A stretch of DNA of 64,000 nucleotides, taken from positions 1 to 64,000 of the forward strand of contig JAHNEJ010001605.1 in NCBI GenBank assembly GCA_022559845.1. The letters are read 5' to 3'. The stretch is from Amorphophallus konjac (taxonomy: Eukaryota > Streptophyta > Magnoliopsida > Alismatales > Araceae). The position numbers and the translations under genes are program-made. The notes under the pieces are model-generated. The model was not told the DNA's origin and did no database searches. It worked only from the letters and a program-made list of their open reading frames with translations. Shown one piece after another: positions 56,192-64,000 of the stretch (its first letter is position 1; every line of letters begins with the position of its first letter).

Positions 56192-58984
56192 TTGAACGAA
56201 GAAAGGAGAATGAGGCTAGCCAAGGCACACCTCTCCAAACAAGCTAAAACTCATTGGTTAGTTGTGGAAGGTTTGAGAAAGATCCGTAGGGAGGCTCCAA
56301 TTAGCACTTGGGATGAGATGAAGACCGAGCTTAGAAAACCCTACACTCTCCAACCCTCTCCCTCCTACTCAAATCACCAAAGTCCAAGGAGCACTTCAAC
56401 TCCATCATCCCCACCCGGTCAATCCAAGACCCTAATCGACCCAATCCCCTCCATGATGACCACCACTCAACCAACCCTCACCATTCAAAACCAAGTGGAC
56501 ACCGTGTCCACCCCTCCACCTAGGCCCATGATTGTCACCACCCTCCAATCCAGAAGCTCCCACCAAACCCCTACCCCACAAAACCCCTTGGTCCCCACCA
56601 CCACCCCTCCCTTGTCCCCGAAAAAGGACATTCCCCCCAAAACCAATCAACCCAAGCCACCCCAACCAACCCATCTCCCACTCCCTACCCCAAAAGTCCA
56701 AAGTCCTAGGCTTCCACTACTTCCCCTCCCTATCCAAGCCAAAGTTTCCCATCACCCACCACCCCGGGTACACCATGCACCAACCATCATCACCCCACCC
56801 CCAATAGACCTTCCCATTCTCTTGAGAAAGGAGACCACAACCATCCCCATGGGAGTAGATGAACCCATCCCCATCATTGAGGAAACCCAAGTTCATATCC
56901 GTGGTAAGGAAGAATCACAAATGTCCCCTAGCTTGGACCCCCAAGAGCCACAAGCCTTCACAAATAGCACCATAATCATAGATGGGCCCCTAACTAGATG
57001 GCTAAAGGAGAGACCACTTCACCCCATCGTGTCCTATGTTTACCCACCCATGGAGAAAAACATTCCCATTGCACCCATTAACTCCTATCACACCATAATC
57101 CAAACATCCTACCAAGTGGAAACCTTAGAGAATCTTCTTAAGGGCGTAGCATGGCAAATTGAGTTCACTAGCATGTTGACCCCTATGGCCAAACCACCTA
57201 AGAGCCTTGGCCTCCTACACCTATGCATAGGGTCTATCACCTCGATTTGCACCATTGGTTGCTACACTAGTGACCTCCTTCTATTCCTCCCTACACCCGA
57301 TGAGCCCAACCTTCTCCTCGATTTAGAGCTTCTTATCTCGGGTAGAAAGCCTAGTCCTCCATTCATGGCCGACCATCCCACCAAAAACTTTGGCCCGATC
57401 ACTTTACTAGAGGAGGAGAATCCACCATCAAGGGGTTGTGAGGACCAAAAGGACCTAGGGTTCCTCTCCTTAGGTGACCCTTACCATGACCCCTTCGATC
57501 CCTTCCTATACCCACCCATTAAGATCCCAAACACTTTGTTCGGCCAACCCACTAGAAAACTTGGCCCACTTACCTTGGAGGAGGATGACTCACAATTTGG
57601 GAACCTTGAAGACATAGAGTGCCTCCCTCTAGGAAGACCTTTCTACGACCCCTTTGATCCCTTCCTATGGGAGTCTAGTTCCCCATGTAACCCAACCATC
57701 TTACCCACCACCCACCCTTTCCTACCCTCACCCATCATATTGGGCCAAACCAATCTCATCCATGACCCGGGTTACACCTTGGGAGCCAAGACCTTGGGCC
57801 ACATATCCCTAGGTAATAAAATTGTGCCCCACCCCATGATGACCACCTTCTTAGATCCATTCGATCCGTTCCAATGGGAATTCAAAGGTTGTCCCACCCC
57901 TATACACATGGAAGTCACTTTTGGGAAAAGTATGCATGTGTCTAGGCTTTCCACACCCCTTGGCATGAACACTATGTTGGGTCCATTCATTCATATCACC
58001 CACATGTCAAGTAGAAAGCATGAGTGGTCTAAATTTGGATGTAGTGGTCCACCTTCATTCATCATGGGTCTTAAGCATATCAAAGGCATCTACGGATGTC
58101 CGGGTCCCCCGACATGCATCACCACTTTGCATGATAGATTCACATATGGTTGCCCCGGTCCACCTAAGCCCACCAAAGTCTACATGACAACATTGCATGA
58201 TAAGTCCACATATGATTGCCCCGGCCCACCAAGGCTCATCAAGGTCCATATGGCATCATGGCATAAATGGTCTATATATGGTTGTCCAGGTCCACCCATA
58301 ACCACTAGAAGGTCAGCACTCACAAAATTGCATGAGGAAATCCACAAGCACATTAGCATAAAAAATGAGGCTTATAAAAGGTTGGCTGACTCTCACCGGC
58401 GTCACTTAGAGTTCCAAGAGGGTGACTTTGTGATGGTAAGGACGGAGAGGCTCTCCCCAGGAGCCAACTCCAAGTTGAGACCACGTGGGACTGGGCCCTT
58501 CCAGGTCTTGAGGCGTATTGGTGCGAATGCTTATGAATTAGATCTCCCTGAGGATTATGGGGTAAGTCCTACATTCAATGTCGCCGACTTAGTGTCTTAC
58601 AAGGGCCCCACGGTGAGATCTAGTGAGGAGATCGAGCCCACTCCCTCCTTTGAGAGAGCACCCACCCGAGAGGAGAGTCCACTAGCCAAAAGAGCTCAGC
58701 GTGATCGCATTGAACAAATATTGGATGAGCAGGTCACTACCACCCGGAGCAAGGTCTATGAGCGCTATCTCGTCAGGTGGAAGGATCGGCCTCCGTTGGA
58801 AGACTCATGGGTAAGTCGGGAGGACCTACAGCGATTGGATCCAAATCTCCTCGAGCGGTACCTTAGCCGGATGGACCCTTACTCGACAGAGTCAAGCTCT
58901 TTGCGGCCCAGGGGATTTGATGGAGGCATCACCCACGACTCCCTTTGGCTCGGGTCCACTTCTTCACATTCGGGAGCTACTTGA
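56192..58984 (+). CDS. 930-codon fusion: gag fragment, proline-rich cargo, integrase C-terminus with chromodomain
   Basis: Residues 1-50 are gag-like (RLAKAHLSKQAKTHWLVVEG). Residues about 60-240 are Pro/Thr-rich. Residues about 250-600 are unfamiliar and contain three copies of a block ending DPFDPF (near residues 436, 486 and 555). Residues about 608-710 hold five CxGPP repeats (YGCPGPP and variants, about 27 residues apart). From about 730 the protein is a chromovirus integrase C-terminus (GPFQVLRRIGANAYELDLP) followed by a chromodomain (YLVRWKDRPPLEDSW, near 849-890). The catalytic core is missing. The stop lies inside the 3' LTR. Starts upstream of 56,192 are possible because gag continues in this frame. 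A chromodomain could direct or tether complexes to modified chromatin. Confidence 0.75.
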   Translation: MNEERRMRLAKAHLSKQAKTHWLVVEGLRKIRREAPISTWDEMKTELRKPYTLQPSPSYSNHQSPRSTSTPSSPPGQSKTLIDPIPSMMTTTQPTLTIQNQVDTVSTPPPRPMIVTTLQSRSSHQTPTPQNPLVPTTTPPLSPKKDIPPKTNQPKPPQPTHLPLPTPKVQSPRLPLLPLPIQAKVSHHPPPRVHHAPTIITPPPIDLPILLRKETTTIPMGVDEPIPIIEETQVHIRGKEESQMSPSLDPQEPQAFTNSTIIIDGPLTRWLKERPLHPIVSYVYPPMEKNIPIAPINSYHTIIQTSYQVETLENLLKGVAWQIEFTSMLTPMAKPPKSLGLLHLCIGSITSICTIGCYTSDLLLFLPTPDEPNLLLDLELLISGRKPSPPFMADHPTKNFGPITLLEEENPPSRGCEDQKDLGFLSLGDPYHDPFDPFLYPPIKIPNTLFGQPTRKLGPLTLEEDDSQFGNLEDIECLPLGRPFYDPFDPFLWESSSPCNPTILPTTHPFLPSPIILGQTNLIHDPGYTLGAKTLGHISLGNKIVPHPMMTTFLDPFDPFQWEFKGCPTPIHMEVTFGKSMHVSRLSTPLGMNTMLGPFIHITHMSSRKHEWSKFGCSGPPSFIMGLKHIKGIYGCPGPPTCITTLHDRFTYGCPGPPKPTKVYMTTLHDKSTYDCPGPPRLIKVHMASWHKWSIYGCPGPPITTRRSALTKLHEEIHKHISIKNEAYKRLADSHRRHLEFQEGDFVMVRTERLSPGANSKLRPRGTGPFQVLRRIGANAYELDLPEDYGVSPTFNVADLVSYKGPTVRSSEEIEPTPSFERAPTREESPLAKRAQRDRIEQILDEQVTTTRSKVYERYLVRWKDRPPLEDSWVSREDLQRLDPNLLERYLSRMDPYSTESSSLRPRGFDGGITHDSLWLGSTSSHSGAT
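58901..58917 (+). other. Polypurine tract of element F
   Basis: GGCCCAGGGGATT lies immediately before the 3' LTR start TGATGG at 58,918. Confidence 0.6.
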
Positions 58985-61282
58985 GTTTGGGCCTCACTCT
59001 ATTAAGGCCCCTTATCCATTTTGTAGTTTTCCTTTGAGTCATTTTGATGTATTTCCATTTTATTTGAGTCATTTCCCTAAGTCTAGCACTTATTTTTCCT
59101 ATGTTTGGTATCATCATGATGTCTAATGTAAGCTATTGGGCCCCATTCGTTGGACTAGGCCCATTAGCACTCCCAACCCCCTTGGTTATTTGTAGTTGTT
59201 TATTTTGTCAGGGACTTATTGTAAAGAGTGGGTTGCCTATATATAGGACCCCACTCCCCTCATTTGAAGTTAATGAATGATTACATCTTTTTGAGTTAAA
59301 CTTGCCATTTGAGTTCAAATTGGAGTGATTCCTCTAGTTTTTGGGTGAGAGACCCTAGGGGAGAGATTCCCCACCCATTCCCCTCTTAATCTCTCTATTT
59401 CACCCCTCTTTCTCTCTCCTCCAACCCCAAATCCGAATTTCCTTCTCTCTCCTCCCTCCTCCCATCCACTTCCAACCTCCAACCACCTCCTTTAATGCCC
59501 TCCACTTCCCCATGGCCTCCATTACTCCACTCCCTAGTTCCTAGGTAGAAGTCTCCCCATTCCAATACCTTCCTCCACCTTCCAACCAAATCTACCCCAT
59601 TCCAATGCAAGCACTCCACTTCCCAACATAATCACCCACCTTCCAAGACCTTTTGAATTTGAAATCCACCCTTCCCTCCACTCACTTGTGCCCCCCTCAC
59701 CTTCTCCTCTCACCCACCTTCCCCAAATTCGTAGCTCTTCCTCCTCCACCTGCTAGTACTTGCTTCCAGCCATTCTCCACCTCATTCCCCATCACCATTA
59801 GCTCCCTTCTCCACCCCACAAGAGCCCCCACTCTCCCTTAGGTCATTCCTACCATTTCCCTCCACCAAAGAAGCCATATCTCCCTCTCATTTCTTCTAGT
59901 AGGTTGGAGCTGTGCAGATCTGCAGAACAGCCCTTGTTGCAGCGTCAACCACGGATTCATCCTAGTTCTTCAGAAGGCGTGGCCTACCTTTCTGGAAAGG
60001 CCTTCCAGTCTACTTCGCAGGCGAGGTGGAATCAACACGATCGGAGCTCGGAGCTACCAGATAGAGCCATTCTCCCAACAGTGCGCAGAGAGGTCTTCAT
60101 CCTGGACCAGAGCGTGGAAGATCCTTCTGCCACGACAAACCCCAGCGGATTCAGGCTGAAGCCCCTTCATCAAAGTTCTTCCTCTACTGGTCATCTTTCA
60201 AGATCAAGAAACAGAACCCCGTTCGGCCACCGGAGGAAGAAGTTACGAATTTTCTCCCCCGATCTATCTAGTTCTGTTTTCTGCTGTCTACTCCGACCAG
60301 TACCCACTCTTCTGGGTGCCCCGGCCATCCTCGACCTCTGAATGCATCTCCTTCACCTCCTGCTGAAAGCTACCTCGACCACGAAGATGATGCCGCTGGT
60401 TTCGTGCTGATCGGAGCTCGGGAGGGTGCTCAGTCACTTCTGCAACTTGCTGTTACAGTCCAGACAGTACCTGCGGCCAGACAGAGGAGGCTACTTCCTG
60501 TTGCTGGTGCAGTCACCTCCGACCGTCTGAGCTTCCCCAAAAATTCTGGAGTCCACCTCTTCTAGTTAGGAAGCTTCAGGAGCTAGTTTTGATCAATTTG
60601 GAGTCCGGACAAGCCCGGCATAGCCATCACAGCGACCCCCTGTCCAGAATTCCAGATTGAAGCTGCAACTTCCCTAGTTCTCATTTCTCTTCGTTTCGGT
60701 CCACCAACCCCTCCCCGCTTGGCCGGCTGAAGGCCCCACCCTGCGTGGTGGTAGTGTTTGAATGTATCATATTAACCCCTACCCCAAGATCCCCCCTCCT
60801 GCGAGAGGAGTAGTTTTGTAAGTGGTTTGGCAGGTCAAGCGACACCGCCGCGGCGTGTGGGGAACCACCGCCTCCCCGCTCGCCCTCGTCTCCGACCGGG
60901 ACCGGTTTCTTCAAACCGGTCGAGTAAGTGTCTCTTCCTTGCTCACCTAGTGTAGCTCTCTCAATATTTGATTCATGCACCGCTGAATTCGTGAGGAGCG
61001 CCCGATCCTCAAGTCCATGACTTAGAGTGATCGCCGTGGGTTAGTGTGACCCGGTGCCCGAGTGCACTTTGTCGGCCCCAATCGAATTGGGCAACCAACC
61101 TTGGGGAATCAATTCTTGGCCTTGCTGGCCCTCTACCAGCAAGGGTCCATTCCCACAAGTCACCCTTGGTATCACATAGTCACCCCGGGAATAGAGTGCA
61201 ACGAAGAGAGCGGTGGCCCATTAAGGCTCATTTGGATGCTTAGATGTGCTTGTTTGACTAAGTCCGAGGTTGTGTCACATCA
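58918..61282 (+). repeat. 3' LTR of element F
   Basis: Exactly 2,365 bp, the same length as the 5' LTR, ending GTGTCACATCA before the GACTT duplication. The offset between the copies stays at 5,529 bp from end to end, so there are no net indels. Confidence 0.93.
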
Positions 61283-62485
61283 GACTTGAAACGGTCTTTC
61301 TGGTGGCAGGGAATGAAGAAGGATGTAGCTGACTTTGTGGCTAGATGTTTGGTTTGTCAACAGGTAAAAGCAGAGCACCAAAGGCCATCAGGGCTAATGC
61401 ATAAAATGGAAATTCCTCAGTGGAAATGGGAAGCTATCACTATGGACTTTGTGCCCGGGTTACCCAGATCAGCAAAGGGTAATGATGCCATATGGGTGAT
61501 CGTGGATCGATTTTCGAAGTCCGCACATTTCCTTCCTATGAAGGTAAAGCAATCGGTGGAAAGTTTGATAAGATTATATGCTGATAACATTGTCAGGCTT
61601 CATGAGATTCCAAAGTCAATCATCTCTGACAGGGATCCCCGCTTCACATCCAGACTGTGGCAAGGGTTGCATGAAACTTTTGGTTCTCGGCTCAAACTCA
61701 GTTCAGCTTTTCACCCGCAAACTGACGGCCAGTCCGAAAGGACGATTCAGACACTGGAGGACATGCTTCGGGCTTGTGTTCTTGATTGGAAGTGCGATTG
61801 GGAGCGACATCTATCTCTCGTGGAATTTTCTTATAATAATAGCTTCTACGCGAGTATAGGTATGGCTCCATTCGAGGCACTATATGGGAGACCTTGTAGG
61901 TCTCCATTATGTTGGGAGGAAACAGGAGACAGGCAGTATGTGGGTCCAGAAGTTGTACGAGAAACTACAGAAAAGATCAGGCTGATCCGACAAAGACTGA
62001 TGACAGCACAAGACAGACAGAAGAGTTATGCTGATAACCGAAGGAAGGAGCTGTCATTCGAGGTTGGTGATCATGTCTTCCTCAAAGTATCTCCGTCAAA
62101 GGGAATCGTTCGGTTCGGCAAGCGTGGAAAATTAAATCCACGATTCGTCGGACCCTTCGAGATTCTGGAGAGACTAGGGAATGTGGCATATCGGCTGGCT
62201 TTACCTCCGTCTCTGGAGGGAGTACATCCGGTGTTCCACGTGTCCATGCTGAGGAGGTACGTGCATGATCCGGCTCATGTGATCAGTTCTGAGCAGATGC
62301 AGTTCCAACAGAACCTATCCTATGAGGAACAACCTGTTCGAATTCTGGACCGCAAAGAGCAAGTGCTGAGGACTAAAGTCATCCCACTGGTGAAGGTACT
62401 ATGGAGGAACTTCTCGCACGAGGAAGCCACGTGGGAACCAGAGGAAGCAATGAAGAAGAAGTACCCTCATCTATTCGGTATGTGA
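61283..62485 (+). pseudogene. Chromovirus D integrase and chromodomain (right part)
   Basis: Continuation of element D after element F. It carries the rest of the zinc finger (CLVCQQVKAEH), catalytic residues (MDFVPGLP, SDRDPRF and the Glu in QTDGQSERTIQTLEDM), the GPF region (FVGPFEILERLGNVAYRLALP) and a C-terminal chromodomain-like segment (VLWRNFSHEEATWEPEE). It ends at TGA 62,483-62,485. No stop was seen in this half, but the gene as a whole is dead because of the three upstream nonsense codons and the F insertion. Confidence 0.88.
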
Positions 62486-62514
62486 TCTAACCCCAACTTC
62501 GAGGACGAAGTTTT

Positions 62515-62531
62515 CTTTAAGGGGGAGAGGG
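62515..62531 (+). other. Polypurine tract of element D
   Basis: CTTTAAGGGGGAGAGGG lies 30 bp after the pol stop and just before the presumed LTR start, as in Tekay/Del-type elements. Confidence 0.75.
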
Positions 62532-62536
62532 TATAA

Positions 62537-64000
62537 TGCCCTACAATTTTATAACATTTTATTTGACCAAAAAAATGGTATGCTTGGATGTTTAAACTAA
62601 TTATTTTGTTAGATTTAATTTAGACATTGATATAAAAAAAAGGAATGACAAACAAAAATGTAAAACAAATTTATATGAGATCCTTTGTTTTAGAAATACT
62701 TTTCAAATGGATTAAGAAAAAAAGGATATAAACATAAAATTTAAAAATTTAAGGTTAAAAAAAATTTTAAAAAAAAAGGGGGTGCGCGGGCGCCGCCCAC
62801 GCGGCCGCCCGTGTGCGCGCGCCCGTGGGCGCGCGCGGGCGCGCGCGGGCGCCCCCCCCCTCCTTTTAGCCGCTTTGCGGCATTTAAAATTTTTTTTTTT
62901 AAAACTTATTTATTTGTTACCTAATCTATCTTTCTTCCTTAGTAAAAAAAAACACATGTGTTATATATTAAAAAAAGGGAAAAATGCAGGTTAGTCAAAA
63001 GGAAGTTAGGTGGATGTTAGGTGGAGTTTGAATACCAAAAGTTAAGTAAATAATATTAAAATAAATGCTTAAATCCTAACCATTGATTTAAATGGAGGGT
63101 TAGGATTTGATTAAGGGAAATGCCTATAAATAGAAGAGCTAGGGAGGCTCTTTTGTCTCTATTGTTGGTTGGGTACGTGAAGGGCTGAAGCAGAAGGTGT
63201 CAAGGTCATTAAGGAGGTGTTTAGACATTTTTAAGGTAAGGGATTAATACTTATTCCCCTAGATTAGCATGTATTAGTATATTTAGATTGATTTATAGTA
63301 TGAAATCAGCATCTATATAGGTATTTAACTTCATAGATCGTGATTTATTAATCTGTAATTTTATCTGGGTCGGATTAGTATTTAATCATTTAGTTAAAGC
63401 ATGTGATTAAGGGGATATTTAAGTGATTAATATCTTAAAATTATCCACGGTATATGATAAATTGATAGAACTTCCAGAATCATGATACATGATGCTATAA
63501 ACTTTCTGCACAAATTTCTATGTCGAATTAAATTTATTTTCATGTTTATAGATTTTTTTGGTATTATCCTAAATGTGTTTAAATTATACAAAAATAGCAA
63601 AGGAGTATATTAAATCACAATAAATTGTGGTAAGGTATCTTACTATGAGTTTCACTTGTAGAAAAATTTTCATACTTTCTGGATCATAATATTTATTTTT
63701 AACGAATTTTCGTACATGATAAAAGGTATAAATATTTGTATAGAAATTATGAAAATTAGAAATAATGTTTCCAAAGGTCTTAAAATTTTACAATAGGATC
63801 CTGACATTTAGTATGATGAATTATGATAATAGCAATAATAATTGATATCTGCAAGAAATATTAAGTAATTGTTGATATTTTAATAGAAGTGTAAAATGTT
63901 GAGAAAAATAGAAAGAATGTATGAAAAATCTTACAACTTTACCAGAAGACTAAAATACTTGTTAGAACTAATTGATGAAAACTTCATCTCATGATGATAA
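62537..64000 (+). repeat. 3' LTR of element D (runs off the window)
   Basis: It probably begins TGCCCTACAATTTT just after the polypurine tract. The sequence is AT-rich with a GC-rich island at 62,778-62,865 and a TATA box (CTATAAATAG) near 63,124. No gene is seen from here to the end of the window, and the 5' partner is outside the window or lost. The start could be a few bases earlier (TATAATGCCC). Confidence 0.65.

Larger units (their letters stand above)
53389..61282 (+). mobile_element. Young non-autonomous LTR element F inserted in element D
   Basis: Two 2,365-bp LTRs of equal length (53,389-55,753 and 58,918-61,282), a perfect 5-bp target duplication, an initiator-Met-type primer binding site and a polypurine tract define a complete insertion of 7,894 bp. 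The internal 3.16 kb encodes a gag N-part and a 930-codon frame ending in a chromodomain, but no protease, RT, RNase H or integrase core. It must have moved using proteins made by another chromovirus. Confidence 0.93.

Noticed and set aside
62782..62994. Arg/Ala-rich small protein
   Set aside because: It is a translation of the GC island in the LTR of element D, running into AT-rich sequence.

Overview
This window is nuclear DNA from a flowering plant, in a gene-poor tract built from nested LTR retrotransposons. The signs are Ty3/gypsy polyproteins of the Tat group (reverse transcriptase followed by two RNase H domains and then integrase), chromoviruses with a chromodomain, an initiator-Met-type primer binding site, GT-AG introns and plant mobile domain (PMD) proteins. 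I recognise no ordinary host gene, rRNA, tRNA, CRISPR array or bacterial feature. The species cannot be named from sequence alone.

Left block (1-13,300). A piece of an LTR family called X here (1-127, minus) abuts a large multi-exon PMD-type gene on the minus strand (about 98-5,483). It is followed by a GC-rich minisatellite, a minus-strand TATA box, a long purine tract, three kinds of tandem repeat (7.2-9.05 kb), a polypurine tract and the start of an LTR called Y at 9,111 (plus). I read this as the 3' part of a plus-strand Tat-like element (C) with an antisense PMD gene. Its gag-pol would lie left of the window. Between about 10.5 and 13.3 kb there are only minisatellites, a 76-bp tandem repeat and a pyrimidine tract.

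13,313-21,620 (minus) is Tat element B. It has one open 2,402-codon pol frame and a gag broken by two stops and a frameshift. It is cut at 21,620 by the next element.

21,621-50,251 (plus) is element A, a giant Tat-like element of about 28.6 kb with matching LTRs of family X (21,621-23,827 and 48,125-50,251). Its sense gag-PR-RT-RNH-IN carries several frameshifts, and an ORF1-only LINE (31,039-34,108) sits between RNase H and integrase. Downstream of pol are four genes on the opposite strand: three PMD paralogues, one of them reduced, and one DUF7745-like gene. They have clean GT-AG introns and, by reading, no stops. Short GGCGTCCAGG palindromes occur in the LTR, upstream of two of these genes and in their first introns. 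In the LTR and both genes the palindrome sits 11-12 bp from a TATA-like box. A truncated, inverted copy of the same LTR (50,252-50,887) is fused to the 3' LTR.

50,888-64,000 is an older plus-strand chromovirus (D) with three nonsense codons. A young non-autonomous LTR element F (53,389-61,282; TSD GACTT; 2,365-bp LTRs of equal length) splits its integrase. F keeps part of gag and an integrase C-terminus with a chromodomain but lacks PR, RT, RNase H and the integrase core, and it carries an unfamiliar proline-rich segment. The window ends in D's 3' LTR.

Sense genes of these elements would serve the copy-and-paste cycle. The antisense PMD/DUF7745 genes appear to have their own promoters and are the most interesting cargo. 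Host PMD proteins act in transposon silencing, so a role against silencing is conceivable, but that is inference.
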